A stretch of DNA of 64,000 nt from Mesobacillus jeotgali (GCF_031759225.1 NZ_CP134494.1:622001-686000); one strand, 5' to 3'; counted from the stretch's first letter, positions 44,006-54,812 are shown. Notes: a model not told the origin generated them from the letters alone. Made by a program: numbers and translations.

Positions 44006-45745
44006 ATGATGAAGATCAAAAAGCGATTCAAGGTTAAGCAGGTAAAGCTCAATACGAAGTTCACGGTACGGAAAAAACTATTTGCTGGCTTCTTTTCTGT
44101 GCTGGCGCTGCTGGCGTTGGTAGCGGTGATCACCAACCTTCAATTCGGCAGGATGAACAGCCAGTACTCGTCATCGATTGCTGACCGGATGGAAAAGCTG
44201 AATCAGATTGTCGAGATGAAGGATGCCATTATGAGGGAGCAGCTGGCTCTTCAAAAATATATGGCGAATAGCGATGGTGAAAGTCTGATTGAATTTGAAG
44301 GCGCTGTTGAAGATTTTAAAAAGACCTCTCAGAAATACATGAGCTCAACGGAATCGGCGGAGGGGAAAAAGGTAGGAGAGAACCTTATCGCAGCAGAGGC
44401 ACAATATTATGAGATGGCTTCAGAGGCCTTTATTTTAATAAGGGATGAGCAAACGGTCAAGGTCAGATTATTGATGCAGGAAAAAGGAAATCCGCTGATT
44501 TTTAGCCTGAATTCTGCCGCTGAAGATGCAATCGAGTACCAGCAGGATGCCCTGAATGCTACGAGTGAAACTTTATCCGGCGAAGTACAAAAAGTAGCGC
44601 TGCTCATCATTTTGCTCAGTGCGGCAGCTTTTATCATTGGAACAGCGATTGCTGCCTATATCAGCCGGATCATTTCCAAGCCTGTCCAGCTAGTGTCTAA
44701 CGCAGCTAAGCAAATGGCAGATGGTAACCTGGCTATTGAAAAAATCAATGTGAAAAATAATGATGAAATCGGCCAGTTGGCTGCGGATTTCAATGAGATG
44801 GCAACAAACTTGCGGAAATTGATTTATCAGGTAAGCAGTACATCTGAGCAGGTTGCGGCATCTGCTGAGGAAATGATGGCAAGTGCTGACCAGACCAATT
44901 CGGCCACGAACCAGGTAGCAACAGCCATCCAGGAAGTTGCCGGCGGTGCAGAACTGCAAAGCAAGAATACGGAAGAAAGTGCGAAGGCAGTAGAAGAGAT
45001 GGCCGGAGGAATCCAGAGGGTAGCCGTCACCACATCCACAGTCGCAGAGTCCGCAGCTGATACGACGAAACAGGCAATGCTCGGACATGAATCTCTGGAA
45101 AAAGTGATCGAAAAGATGAAGACGATCAATCATACGACAAGTGAAACGAATGCCGTCATCAAAGATTTGGATCGCAAATCAGCTGAGATTGGCAAAATCA
45201 TTGAGGTCATTACCGGGATTGCTGACCAGACCAACTTACTTGCTTTGAACGCAGCGATTGAAGCCGCTAGAGCCGGTGAACATGGAAAAGGCTTCGCAGT
45301 CGTCGCGGATGAAGTCCGAAAGCTGGCCGAACTTTCAAGGCAGTCAGCGAGCCAGATCTCCGGCTTGATTGAAGTGATTCAAAAAGAGACCCACCAGGTT
45401 GTTGAAATGATGAACAAAGGAACGGCGGAAATTTCCGAGGGAACTTTATTGGTAGAAGACACTGGAAGAACATTTGATGAGATTCTTAAATCAATCGAAA
45501 ATGTCAGTTCGGAAATCCAGGAAGTCTCCGCGATTTCAGAAGAAATGTCGGCAAGTGTCATGCAGGTGAACGCTTCTATCGACGAGGTAACTAAAATCGC
45601 CCGCGGCTCCGTCGCAAGCACAGCAGAAATCGCATCCGCAACAGAAGAGCAGCTGGCTTCAATGGAAGAAGTCGCATCATCATCCGCATCACTCGCACGG
45701 CTTGCAGAGAACCTGAGAGAGATGGTCGCGAAGTTTAAAGTTTAA
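44006..45745 (+). CDS. methyl-accepting chemotaxis protein
   Basis: The 579-residue receptor has a first membrane helix (about 25-45), an extracellular four-helix-bundle sensor (about 47-195), a second helix (about 197-219), a HAMP domain (about 220-272) and a signalling coiled coil containing [21 protein letters not shown], the CheA/CheW-binding tip. AAGGAG precedes ATG 44006. A SigD promoter and a dedicated terminator make it a single-gene motility unit. The ligand is unknown. Confidence 0.93.
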   Translation: MMKIKKRFKVKQVKLNTKFTVRKKLFAGFFSVLALLALVAVITNLQFGRMNSQYSSSIADRMEKLNQIVEMKDAIMREQLALQKYMANSDGESLIEFEGAVEDFKKTSQKYMSSTESAEGKKVGENLIAAEAQYYEMASEAFILIRDEQTVKVRLLMQEKGNPLIFSLNSAAEDAIEYQQDALNATSETLSGEVQKVALLIILLSAAAFIIGTAIAAYISRIISKPVQLVSNAAKQMADGNLAIEKINVKNNDEIGQLAADFNEMATNLRKLIYQVSSTSEQVAASAEEMMASADQTNSATNQVATAIQEVAGGAELQSKNTEESAKAVEEMAGGIQRVAVTTSTVAESAADTTKQAMLGHESLEKVIEKMKTINHTTSETNAVIKDLDRKSAEIGKIIEVITGIADQTNLLALNAAIEAARAGEHGKGFAVVADEVRKLAELSRQSASQISGLIEVIQKETHQVVEMMNKGTAEISEGTLLVEDTGRTFDEILKSIENVSSEIQEVSAISEEMSASVMQVNASIDEVTKIARGSVASTAEIASATEEQLASMEEVASSSASLARLAENLREMVAKFKV

Positions 45746-45753
45746 GAGTTTGG

Positions 45754-45791
45754 GAAGCATGGAAGCCGTGAATGGCTTTCATGCTTCTTTT
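45754..45791 (+). terminator. intrinsic terminator of the chemoreceptor gene, target of the intron
   Basis: GAAGCATGGAAGCC (45754-45767) pairs with GGCTTTCATGCTTC (45774-45787) with one wobble, then TTTT. The group II intron begins at the next base. Confidence 0.88.
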
Positions 45792-47676
45792 GTGCGCCCG
45801 GCATGGGTGCAGTCTATAGGGTGTAAGTCCCGAGCCATGAAGGCAGTAGTAGTGGTTAGCTTAACGCAAGGGTGTCCGCGGTGACGCGGAATCTGAAGGA
45901 AGCGAGCGGCAAACCTCCGGTCTGAGGAACACGAACTTCATATAAGGCTAGGTACCATTGGATGAGTTTGCAGAACAAAACAAAGTCCTTACTGCCGAAG
46001 GTGGTACAGAGTAAATGAAGCAGATAGATGGAGGGAAAGACTGTACTCTTACCCGGGGAGGTCTGATTGGAAAGCCAAGTACACTTGGTAACCTATCTAG
46101 CAATAGATAGCTGAACAATCAGAAGTCAGCAGAGGTCATAGTACTTTACCGGCTCGAGACGGTAAGGGAAGGACTGAACAATTAGGAAGAACGAGAACTA
46201 GGCATACAATTCCTGTGTAGAAGCAGACAATCCGAAAGGACTTACTTGAAGGAGGAAGTGGTGAATCCACAGGGGACTTCATGAGGGTGGAGCAGGAATA
46301 ACATAATTAGATTTCTACGTTCACGTCGAAAGGAAATATCACATGTTAATGAATCTGATTCTATCACGGGAAAACTTAATAGAAGCACTTAAACGTGTGG
46401 AGAAGAACAAAGGGAGTCACGGCATAGATGGAATGTCCGTAAAATCCCTACGAAGACATCTCTATGAGAACTGGGACACCCTTTGTGATTCTTTAAGGAA
46501 AGGTACCTATCAACCTAACCCAGTACGTCGAGTCGAAATCCCGAAACCGAACGGTGGAGTAAGGTTACTTGGAATACCTACCGTGATAGATCGTTTCATC
46601 CAACAGGCAATCGCCCAAGTTTTAACTCCGCTTTTTGACCCAACCTTCTCGGAACATAGTTATGGGTTTAGGCCAAGCCGAAGAGGCCATGACGCTGTAC
46701 GTAAAGCAAGGGGATATATAAGTGAAGGTTACAGATGGGTGATTGACATGGACTTGGAGAAGTTCTTTGACAAAGTGAATCATGACAAGCTGATGGGGAT
46801 ATTGGCAAGCAGAATCCAAGACCGATTGGTCTTGAAGCTAATTCGAAAATATCTCCAAGCAGGAATCATGATAAATGGTGTAGTCTACGATGCAGAAGAA
46901 GGAACACCACAAGGAGGTCCCCTGAGCCCTCTTCTTTCGAATATACTTTTGGATAAGCTTGATAAAGAACTAGAAAGGAGAGGTCACAAGTTTGTCCGAT
47001 ACGCCGATGATTGTAATATTTACATGAAATCGAAGAAAGCTGGAGAACGAGTAATGAACTCCATTACATGCTTCATTGAGCAGAAATTAAAGCTCAAAGT
47101 AAACAGAGGGAAATCAGCGGTTGACCGCCCGTGGAAACGAAAATTCCTTGGCTTTAGCTTTACGGTTAATAAGAAACCGAAGGTTCGAATAGCCAACGAA
47201 AGTGTTAAAAGGCTAAAAGCTAAAATACGAAAGTTAACATCCCGTTCTAAACCAATCCCCATGGAAGTTAGAATTGAGAAATTGAATCAATTTCTAACGG
47301 GATGGTGTGGATATTTTGCATTAGCTGATACACCAAGTAAATTCAAAGAATTTGATGAGTGGATTAGAAGAAGACTCCGTATGATTGAATGGAAACAATG
47401 GAAGAACCCGAAGACAAGAGTAAGAAAACTCAAAAGTCTTGGCGTTCCAGACCAAAAGGCATACGAATGGGGAAATTCCAGAAAGAAATTTTGGAGAATT
47501 GCCTCAAGTCCAATCTTACACAAAACCCTCGATAACTCTTATTGGAGTCATCGAGGGCTCAAAAGTCTATATCAAAGATATGAATTTCTACGTCACACTT
47601 AATTGAACCGCCGTATACCGAACGGTACGTACGGTGGTGTGAGAGGTCGGGGGTTAGTCACCCCCTCCTACTCGAT
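45792..47676 (+). mobile_element. group IIC intron with its reverse transcriptase
   Basis: The 5' end GTGCGCCCGGCATGGGTGC and the following GTGTAAGTCCCGAGCC are typical of bacterial group II introns. The 3' end shows domain V (47604-47645, beginning GAACCGCCG with the CGC triad of class C) and a domain VI hairpin GGGGGTTAGTCACCCCC followed by TCCTACTCGAT. The exact 3' boundary is uncertain by a few bases. It lies directly behind a terminator hairpin, the usual target of class C introns, and its ORF is intact, so it may be mobile. Confidence 0.9.
46343..47602 (+). CDS. ltrA: group II intron reverse transcriptase/maturase
   Basis: The 419-residue protein has reverse transcriptase blocks with IPKPNGGVRLLGIPTVIDRF, GFRPSRRGHDAV, EEGTPQGGPLSPLLSNILL and the catalytic FVRYADD, followed by the maturase (X) domain about 300-400 (PSKFKEFDEWIRRRLRMIEW). 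It lacks an HNH endonuclease, as class C proteins do. It splices and mobilises the surrounding intron. AAGGAAAT precedes ATG 46343. Confidence 0.93.
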   Translation: MLMNLILSRENLIEALKRVEKNKGSHGIDGMSVKSLRRHLYENWDTLCDSLRKGTYQPNPVRRVEIPKPNGGVRLLGIPTVIDRFIQQAIAQVLTPLFDPTFSEHSYGFRPSRRGHDAVRKARGYISEGYRWVIDMDLEKFFDKVNHDKLMGILASRIQDRLVLKLIRKYLQAGIMINGVVYDAEEGTPQGGPLSPLLSNILLDKLDKELERRGHKFVRYADDCNIYMKSKKAGERVMNSITCFIEQKLKLKVNRGKSAVDRPWKRKFLGFSFTVNKKPKVRIANESVKRLKAKIRKLTSRSKPIPMEVRIEKLNQFLTGWCGYFALADTPSKFKEFDEWIRRRLRMIEWKQWKNPKTRVRKLKSLGVPDQKAYEWGNSRKKFWRIASSPILHKTLDNSYWSHRGLKSLYQRYEFLRHT

Positions 47677-47946
47677 TTTGGTTACACCCGTAAAGGCCCA
47701 TTTAGGAATATATTCGGAAATTAAGGAAGATATTTTGGATTTTCAGGAATATATCAAAAAAGTTAGGAATATATCTAGTAGTTTAAGGAATATAATCAGA
47801 TTTTAAGGAATAAATAGAGGCCTCAATGCTCCAGCACAAGCGTCCAACCCGTAAATCCACCTCCCATGTGCATTCGCCCAAGCCAAAACCGTGATAAACG
47901 CATATAAAATTAGTGAGCACAAAAAGAGAAGAGGGAGGTAAGCCGT
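47677..47946. other. intergenic stretch after the intron
   Basis: It holds the 3' exon, a 20-21 bp repeat array (47704-47815) and about 130 bases ahead of the small Tyr/Gly-rich gene. CATATAAAATTA near 47899 could be part of a sporulation-type -10, but no full promoter could be defined. Confidence 0.5.
47704..47815. repeat. six AT-rich units of 20-21 bp
   Basis: AGGAATA (once AGGAAGA) recurs at 47704, 47724, 47745, 47765, 47786 and 47806. The unit is about TTAAGGAATATATC plus a variable A/T part. The period is like that of the array at 21757 but the sequence is different. Confidence 0.88.
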
Positions 47947-48138
47947 ATGCATGCATACAGACATCCTTATCGTTCGCAGGATCAGAGGTTCTGGGGGTTT
48001 GGATTGCCATTCTTAGGTGGTTTGGCTGGAGGGTTATTGGGAGGCGCTTTGTTTTATCCGCGCCCTTACTATGGGGGCTTTTACCCGCAAGTTTATCCGT
48101 GCTGCCCGCCGCCTAGATATCCGTTTTATTACTATTAA
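47947..48138 (+). CDS. small Gly/Tyr/Pro-rich protein, spore-coat-like
   Basis: The 63-residue protein has a His/Arg-rich start, a Gly-Leu hydrophobic stretch GLPFLGGLAGGLLGGALF and a Tyr/Pro/Cys-rich end PRYPFYYY. The composition resembles small spore-coat or surface proteins of bacilli, but no family is certain. GGGAGGTAAGCC precedes the ATG and a strong terminator follows, so the gene is likely real. Confidence 0.65.
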   Translation: MHAYRHPYRSQDQRFWGFGLPFLGGLAGGLLGGALFYPRPYYGGFYPQVYPCCPPPRYPFYYY

Positions 48139-48149
48139 ACTCAATGATG

Positions 48150-48187
48150 AAATGGGGAGTAAGCCAAAGTGGCTCACTCCCCATTTT
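48150..48187. terminator. bidirectional intrinsic terminator
   Basis: AAATGGGGAGT and AGCC pair with GGCT and ACTCCCCATTT, with one bulged pair, followed by Ts in both directions. It serves the small coat-like gene and the hydrolase gene. Confidence 0.85.
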
Positions 48188-48189
48188 TA

Positions 48190-48984
48190 TTAACTGATAT
48201 TCGCTTTTTTCGTTTTGTATGTGTCCATGAAATCAAGAGAGAGTTCGTTGAATTCATCGGCTTTTTCGATATTGCAGACGTGGCCGCATTCGGCAAGGAT
48301 CACCAACTCCGAGCTTTCATCGCCATTCAGGTCTTCCTCGAGCTCCCGGACAAACATATGGTCCTCAGCTCCTGAGATATAAAGCTTGGGGACATCCTGG
48401 CTATTTTCCTGAACCTGGCTGTAAGTGGCCTCCACATCACCTGCCAGAGGGTACCAGGCAAGGAAATTGGCACGTTTCATTTTATAAGCTTCCTGGATGA
48501 AAAATCGCCGGGAATCTTTATGGTTGTTTTTCGGCATCAGGATCAACGCTAATATGCGATACAGCCATATAAACGGGAGAAAGTCTTTGATGAGCCAGGC
48601 TAATTTAATTAAAGATTTTCCAAAAAAGTTCAGTCTGGTAATCGCACCGCCAAGAACCGCGGACCTCACACGTCCAGGTTCTTTTTGAAGCAGGTGGTGG
48701 ACGATGATCGTTCCCAGTGAGATGCCGACAAAATGCGCTTTGCGAATCGAAAGATGGTCCAAGGTTTTGACAATCTCACTCACAACCATGTCAAAGGAAA
48801 ATCGATCTTTATATGAATCAATATCCGGCGAGTTTCCATGGCCAGGCAAATTAATCGCCAGGATATTATATTTTTTCAGAAAAGGCTTCAGCTGTTTGTA
48901 AAAGATATTGGAATTCCCGCCAATCCCGTGCAGCAATACAATATACTCCGAACCGCGGCCCTTGTACAATCTGTAATCTAGCAT
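48190..48984 (-). CDS. alpha/beta hydrolase
   Basis: The 264-residue protein has the oxyanion segment LLHGIGGNS, the nucleophile Ser89 in GISLG, the acid Asp208 in SGAEDHMF and His235 in CGHVCNIE, a complete catalytic triad. A helical cap lies at about 115-180. The substrate cannot be told. There is no signal peptide, so it acts in the cytosol. It is monocistronic. Confidence 0.88.
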   Translation of the reverse strand: MLDYRLYKGRGSEYIVLLHGIGGNSNIFYKQLKPFLKKYNILAINLPGHGNSPDIDSYKDRFSFDMVVSEIVKTLDHLSIRKAHFVGISLGTIIVHHLLQKEPGRVRSAVLGGAITRLNFFGKSLIKLAWLIKDFLPFIWLYRILALILMPKNNHKDSRRFFIQEAYKMKRANFLAWYPLAGDVEATYSQVQENSQDVPKLYISGAEDHMFVRELEEDLNGDESSELVILAECGHVCNIEKADEFNELSLDFMDTYKTKKANIS

Positions 48985-49061
48985 CCGATTCTCCTTAGTC
49001 GTTCAATGATAGTATATTAATGATACCCTTGATGCCAATGTTAGTAAACTATTGAGGCAAA

Positions 49062-49100
49062 AATAACGACAGGTACCATCTGGAAGGATGGTACCTGTCG
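49062..49100 (-). terminator. intrinsic terminator of the amylase-pullulanase gene
   Basis: CGACAGGTACCATC (49067-49080) pairs perfectly with GATGGTACCTGTCG (49087-49100), with TTATTTTT after it on the reverse strand. Confidence 0.85.
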
Positions 49101-49108
49101 AGAGAAGG

Positions 49109-52100
49109 TTATTTTTTCTGTCCCTTTTTCTTTCCTTTTTCGTCAACTTTGATGACTACTGTTGTTAATGGATCAAGAGTTAACTTGCCATTTGATAGCT
49201 TAAAGCCTGTTGGCTTGGAAACAGGTGTTTTCCCCGCTTCGTCGTTATCGACAAGCACCTTAGCTTTTGAGAAGTCAAGGTCGCTTAATGTCAAGGTACG
49301 AGCTTTTGTATCAGCGTTTACGAATACATAATACGTGCCAGTGTTATCTGTTGATACGTTTTCGTATGCGATGACTAAATCTGTATCCTTGATTTCAGGC
49401 AGGTCAAGCAAGCTTACATTCTGGTCAACGAGTTCCATTTCGCCAAGGCGGAAAGCATTCGTTGACTTTCTTAGCTCAATCAGGCCTTGAGTATAGGCTT
49501 GTGTTGTCGTGTTGACTGAGTATTCCTTCTTGTTTGTTGCTTTTTGCCAGTCAAACATGTTGATTGCATCAGATGAATCATATGAATCGTGGATGAAGTA
49601 ACCAAATGGGTTCCCTTGCTCATCCTTCAATTCGTGGTATTTTTGCTCTGGAACTCCGTCGGCTTTCCATTGCTTCGTTCTTCCATATTCCTGGCCTGCG
49701 TGTAGGAAAGCAGTACCCTGTGAAGTCAGGATCAAAGAGTTACCAAGTCTAATGCGCTTGTGAATCTCAAGATTGATCTCAGGTTTGGCAGGATCCTTCT
49801 TAATCGATTGGGCAATAACATCGTACAGCGGGAGGTTATCGTGTGCCGCGATGTATTGGACCATATCGCCTGGATCGTCGTCAGCTGTGTTACCAGGCTG
49901 ACCTTTGATATTGTTGAAGATTGTGTTGATATCTCGTGGACCGCCAGTCAGGAATCGAGGCTCACCTTCAGAACCGAAGCCTGATTTCAATTCGTTGCGG
50001 ATTTCATCAGAGAACACACCGACATCATCTGTTTTATCCATCCAATCCTGGTCAGCACCCATGCCAGCTAGTTCAGGTTCGGCGATGTGGCCAGCAAATG
50101 TTCTCCAGCCTTCACCGATGAACAATGCATCAGGATTTACAGATGCAGCTGCATCATATGCGTTCTGTACTGCAGGATAGGTTGCGTCACCCATCATATC
50201 AAAACGCATTCCATCAATCTTGTATTCTTCAAACCAGTATTTCACTGAATCTACCATCAGCTTTTCAGCCATTTTGTGGCTTGTTGCCAGGTTGTTTCCG
50301 AAGCCGCCAAGGAAGTTGCCCTGAGCATCCTGGAACGCATAGTAGTTTGGAACGATATCATTCAGCTGGCTCGCTTGTGCCATATGAGTATAAACAACGT
50401 CAAGCACGACACCCATTCCAGCGTCATGGATTGCATCAATCATCATTTTCAATTCTTTTACGCGTAATTCAGGATCTGTTGCATCCTCTGAATATGCGCC
50501 ATCCGGCGAGAAGTAGCTGTGTGGGTCATAGCCCCAGTTGTATTCGTTGCCGCCAGCAGAGTAATCCAGTTCTCTTTGGCCCATCTTCGTCTCATCGCCA
50601 TAATACCAAGCCATGACAGGAAGTAACTGAACATGTGTTACGCCAAGCTTTTTAATATAATCCAGCTTGTCGACGAAGGCATTGTAAGAACCCCATCTAG
50701 CGTTCAGTTCACCTTCGATTGAAGGGTCAGATGTGAAGTCACGTACGTGTACTTCATAGATTACTGCGTCTTCACGCTTTTCATAGCCTTTGATTTTTGC
50801 ATGGTCGAAATCTTCAGGGTCTGTTCCGCTCATGTCAACAATCGCCGCTTTACCAACGGTGTCGCCATCCGGACCAGCTTCACCCTTCGTATTCACAGTG
50901 AACGCTGCCATCGATTTTGCGTAAGGATCAAGAACCTTTTTTGTCACTCCATCATTTGTCACTTCATACTGGTAAAAATAACCCTTAAGATCGGTTACAT
51001 CCAGGTCGCCAGGTTCAATGTTCGCAAACCAGACACCTTTTTCACCCTTTGTTAATTCAATGCTGCCAATTTGCTCTGCTGCATTATCTTTATTGAAGAA
51101 GTTTGCCACAACCTTGCTTGCTTTCGGAGCCCAAAGCTTTACTGTAGCTGCTCCATTTTTATAAGTGGCACCAAGGTCGTTACCTTCGTAAGCGAACATT
51201 TCATCAAGCATTCTCCAGCCAGATGAAGCAGAAACGGTTCTGCCCGAATACGTGATGGACAAAGGAAGCTTTTCTAAATCAAATTGAGCTTTTACTTCTA
51301 CTTTTTTGTCTCCTGCAATCTTCACACTTTCAATCTCAACAGATGTACCGTCTGCGTCCTTAATCTCCAGTTTCGATTTCAGGTCTTCAGCTGTTAAGCC
51401 GTCAGTCATGGTAAAGCTCAGTAAAATCGTGTCCTCGGAAATCACTTCAGCAGATGTCAGGCCTGTAGCCTGTTCCCAGTAAGGAGAAACGTAAACATTG
51501 TCATCGCCTTGTTTTACCCAGACATGGTTATATCTGTCTAGCAGGTTGAATGACTTGTCGCCGCCATCTTTGTCTCCGTTGGTCTTATTGAGAGTGATCA
51601 TACCTATTGTCTTTGCGTTTTCTTTTAGCTTGATATCAACGTACGCACCATAACGGTCTGTGCCAGAGAAGGAAGCAGCTCCTGTTGGCCAGCCATCAGA
51701 AGGTGCAGCGACATCGCCCCAGTTCCAGAGACCAAAGTTTTCATAATCAGCATTGTCACGTACATAATGGACGCGGACAGTGTTTTCAGGAAGGTTGACT
51801 GGTTCGTAAGTGTATACCTTGTCATCGCCTTGCTTGATAAAAATTTCATTGATTTCAGGTGATGTGATGGTAAAGCCTTTGTCTCCGCCGTCTTTCCCAG
51901 CATCACCTTTCGTTACATCCATGACGAGGAAGCCGATGTTCTTTGCTCCTTCTTTAAGCTCTACATCAATATATGCGCCATAGCTGTCAGTCTTTTCAAA
52001 GCGAGTTGCTCCTAAAGGCCAGTTGCCAGAAGGGGAAGCTACATCGTTCCAAAGCCATGCACCGAAGTTTTCATAATTGTTATCGTCACGTTTGTAGTGA

Positions 52101-54685
52101 ATACGGACATGATTCGCAGGGATTGGCTCAACCGTTCCATCTCCGCTCCCATCGCCATTGTCATCACCGTCTTCGGCTGGTGTAATAGTTCCGCCTTCAA
52201 CTGTAAGTAAAACTGTTCCGCCATCAGCTTTTGCAGGGATTGTCAAGGTCACTTTCCCAGCTGATACAGTGTAGGTTTCGCCAGAATAATGGTCTGTGAC
52301 CACTGGGTTTTCACCATCAACCGTAAGTGTTACTTCTTTTGCGCTATCAGCGATGTTCAATCCTACATATGCGTTTTCATTTCCGTAATTTCTGGCAAAA
52401 AGTAGATATTGATCAGTGTCTGATCCAGCGATTGTAGCACGCTCACCTTTTGCGAACACTTCAGAATGATCGCCTCTGAAGTTCAGAATCTTTTTGTAAT
52501 GTTCAAGGACATCATTGCCTTCAACTTGGTCCCATGCCAGATCATAACGATTATCGTATTGTGGATAATTGTTTGCTCCAGATTGTCCAAGTTCTTCACC
52601 GTAATAAATGACTGGTTGGCCTTTAGCTGTAGCCTGAAGGGAAGCAGCCACTTTCAGTTTGCCTTCGTCATTTCCCGCATCGAAAAGGAATCCATTTTCA
52701 TCGTGGCTTCCCAGGAACTGACCCAAAGTTGCGGTGTTATCGATTTTCTCATTACGTGATACTAAAGCATCATTAGCAGCATTCAGATTTCCATTTACAA
52801 AGGAATGGGCAATATTGTTAAAGTCAAAGTCGAGCAGGGAGTCCATCATACCTGATTCAAGGTAGCCATAATTGTCTTTTGCACTAGCTCCCCAAGCCTC
52901 ACCAATCATCTTGTGTTCAGGCATTTTTTCAGTGATTGCATTCTTGAATGCTTTCCAAGTTGCGTCTTCCACGTGCTTTACTGTGTCGACACGGAAGTAG
53001 TCGATTGTGTTGCCATTATCAGTTGTCGCTTTTTCAATCCAGTCTGTTTGCCATTCGATGATTTGCTGACGTACTTCTGGATCTTCTGTCTTGAAGTCAG
53101 GCAGGCCAGCTAATTCGCCAACAACTTCATCAGATCCAACTTCTTCACTTGAACCTTGGCGAAGAAGGCTGCTGAAAGTGCTGCGCTCAGCATCTGTTGG
53201 ATATCCAGCTGGTTGATTTTCCTCAGAACCATCAATGTCTTTTAAACCATAACCGGTATGGTTCAATACCACGTCAACCATGATTTTGATGCCGCGATCA
53301 TGCGCCGCGTCAATCAGGTTATGGAAGTCTTGCATGGAACCGAAATGAGGATTCAATTCACCAAAATTGCTTGCCCAGTATCCATGATATCCATAATAAG
53401 AAGGATCACCATCTTTGTAGCGGACATTGTGCTTAACATTTTCAACAACCGGGCTGATCCAGATCGTATTAACACCCAACTCGTCTAAGTAGTCCAATTT
53501 TTCAGTGATTCCTTTAAAATCGCCACCTTGGTACGTACCGCGGTCAGAAGTGTCATAGTTTAATCCATAAGGATCGTTATTAGTGGAATCCCCATCAAAG
53601 AAACGGTCTGTCAGCATGAAGTAAATGATTGACTCATCCCAGTCAAAGTCATTTTCGCCGACGGATTGTCTGGTTTTTACCGAGACAGTAGCTGAGCCAT
53701 TATGGGCATTGCCAAAAGAATCTGTCACGGTTAACGGAATCGTTTTAGTGCCTGCTGTGACATTGTCATCGACTGCAATCGTTACTTTTCCTAGCGCTGG
53801 GTCGACCTCAAGAGCCTTCGATCCGCCAAGTGCGGAAACGTCAGCAGTAATCTTCCTGACTTCAATGGCATCTGCCAGGCCTTCCACATTTACCGTCAAA
53901 ACAGCATTTTGGTTGTAATCAATTTCTTCCGGCTGAACAGAACCGGAAACAGTTAAATCAGTGTTTGTGTGAGTAATCGTCGACTTGCCATCAACGGTGT
54001 TGTAAGGATCTGTTACTTCATTCGTAGCGCCATCCTTTGTAACAAGGAAGGTATATTCATTTGTGCCATCCGGAATGTTGTCATAAGAGGTTACGAATCT
54101 CTCATTCTCTGGCTCATAAGTCATTTCGATTGTTTCGTTATTGAACTTCAATTCTACTTTTTCAATTGTGTTCATCGCATCATTTGCGAAAAGGTCTTTA
54201 TCACGATAATAGAAAGTAGCGTTCCCATTTTCAACGACTGGAGCTGATCCGTCGGGAACGATGCGAATTTGTTCTACACCACTAGTGATGAATGCTTTTG
54301 TTATGGAATCATTTTTGCTGACGTTGATAAAACGGTCTCCAAATTCCTTTTGGGTTCCATCATCCCAATTTGGTGCACTTCGCAAGACAAATCCCATCTG
54401 TGCAGTATCAGGGCCAACGGGGATATCAACTACGGCTTTGCTGCCTTCCTTTGTTGTAAAATCAACCTGGCCATCCTGTACACCTGTATTCCATGTCCAT
54501 ATATTCCATTGACCAAAATTCTGGTCTTCCCGGATGTAAGTAAAGCGCACTTTGCGATCAGTCTCAGAGGTTACAGTACTTCCTTCAGCATTAGCCTGAT
54601 GTACAGGTATAAAAGGGAGCCATAAGCTCAGGATCATGATCGCTGTCATGAAAATAGAAAAACTGCGTTTTGTGCTTTTTCTCAT
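49109..54685 (-). CDS. secreted bifunctional alpha-amylase/type I pullulanase
   Basis: The 1858-residue enzyme has a signal peptide (cut after HQANA, about residue 33), a CBM41-like starch-binding module (about 45-140), a first GH13 domain with VDVVLNHTG (470), YFRVDTVKHV (563), MIGEAWG (595) and FLGSHDENG (661), and two more CBM41-like modules (about 857 and 970, each with NYENFG). A CBM48-like part (about 1165) and a pullulanase GH13 domain follow, with YNWGYDP (1380), GMRFDMMGD (1493), FIGEGWR (1521) and AAHDNLP (1615). Both active sites look complete. It should cut alpha-1,4 and alpha-1,6 bonds of starch outside the cell. Two cre sites precede it. Confidence 0.93.
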   Translation of the reverse strand: MRKSTKRSFSIFMTAIMILSLWLPFIPVHQANAEGSTVTSETDRKVRFTYIREDQNFGQWNIWTWNTGVQDGQVDFTTKEGSKAVVDIPVGPDTAQMGFVLRSAPNWDDGTQKEFGDRFINVSKNDSITKAFITSGVEQIRIVPDGSAPVVENGNATFYYRDKDLFANDAMNTIEKVELKFNNETIEMTYEPENERFVTSYDNIPDGTNEYTFLVTKDGATNEVTDPYNTVDGKSTITHTNTDLTVSGSVQPEEIDYNQNAVLTVNVEGLADAIEVRKITADVSALGGSKALEVDPALGKVTIAVDDNVTAGTKTIPLTVTDSFGNAHNGSATVSVKTRQSVGENDFDWDESIIYFMLTDRFFDGDSTNNDPYGLNYDTSDRGTYQGGDFKGITEKLDYLDELGVNTIWISPVVENVKHNVRYKDGDPSYYGYHGYWASNFGELNPHFGSMQDFHNLIDAAHDRGIKIMVDVVLNHTGYGLKDIDGSEENQPAGYPTDAERSTFSSLLRQGSSEEVGSDEVVGELAGLPDFKTEDPEVRQQIIEWQTDWIEKATTDNGNTIDYFRVDTVKHVEDATWKAFKNAITEKMPEHKMIGEAWGASAKDNYGYLESGMMDSLLDFDFNNIAHSFVNGNLNAANDALVSRNEKIDNTATLGQFLGSHDENGFLFDAGNDEGKLKVAASLQATAKGQPVIYYGEELGQSGANNYPQYDNRYDLAWDQVEGNDVLEHYKKILNFRGDHSEVFAKGERATIAGSDTDQYLLFARNYGNENAYVGLNIADSAKEVTLTVDGENPVVTDHYSGETYTVSAGKVTLTIPAKADGGTVLLTVEGGTITPAEDGDDNGDGSGDGTVEPIPANHVRIHYKRDDNNYENFGAWLWNDVASPSGNWPLGATRFEKTDSYGAYIDVELKEGAKNIGFLVMDVTKGDAGKDGGDKGFTITSPEINEIFIKQGDDKVYTYEPVNLPENTVRVHYVRDNADYENFGLWNWGDVAAPSDGWPTGAASFSGTDRYGAYVDIKLKENAKTIGMITLNKTNGDKDGGDKSFNLLDRYNHVWVKQGDDNVYVSPYWEQATGLTSAEVISEDTILLSFTMTDGLTAEDLKSKLEIKDADGTSVEIESVKIAGDKKVEVKAQFDLEKLPLSITYSGRTVSASSGWRMLDEMFAYEGNDLGATYKNGAATVKLWAPKASKVVANFFNKDNAAEQIGSIELTKGEKGVWFANIEPGDLDVTDLKGYFYQYEVTNDGVTKKVLDPYAKSMAAFTVNTKGEAGPDGDTVGKAAIVDMSGTDPEDFDHAKIKGYEKREDAVIYEVHVRDFTSDPSIEGELNARWGSYNAFVDKLDYIKKLGVTHVQLLPVMAWYYGDETKMGQRELDYSAGGNEYNWGYDPHSYFSPDGAYSEDATDPELRVKELKMMIDAIHDAGMGVVLDVVYTHMAQASQLNDIVPNYYAFQDAQGNFLGGFGNNLATSHKMAEKLMVDSVKYWFEEYKIDGMRFDMMGDATYPAVQNAYDAAASVNPDALFIGEGWRTFAGHIAEPELAGMGADQDWMDKTDDVGVFSDEIRNELKSGFGSEGEPRFLTGGPRDINTIFNNIKGQPGNTADDDPGDMVQYIAAHDNLPLYDVIAQSIKKDPAKPEINLEIHKRIRLGNSLILTSQGTAFLHAGQEYGRTKQWKADGVPEQKYHELKDEQGNPFGYFIHDSYDSSDAINMFDWQKATNKKEYSVNTTTQAYTQGLIELRKSTNAFRLGEMELVDQNVSLLDLPEIKDTDLVIAYENVSTDNTGTYYVFVNADTKARTLTLSDLDFSKAKVLVDNDEAGKTPVSKPTGFKLSNGKLTLDPLTTVVIKVDEKGKKKGQKK

Positions 54686-54765
54686 GCGAATCTATTCCTC
54701 CCTAAATGAATTGATCTTGCTAGAATAGTAGAAGAAGTCCTCCTTTCTTAAACAATGAGTTCTAA

Positions 54766-54780
54766 GTGAAACCGTTTGCA
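54766..54780. promoter_or_regulatory. cre site near the amylase-pullulanase start
   Basis: GTGAAACCGTTTGCA fits the CcpA consensus except for the first base, 81 bases upstream of the start codon. Confidence 0.65.
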
Positions 54781-54812
54781 CAATTTGGTAAAAAAATTTA
54801 AAAACACAAATT

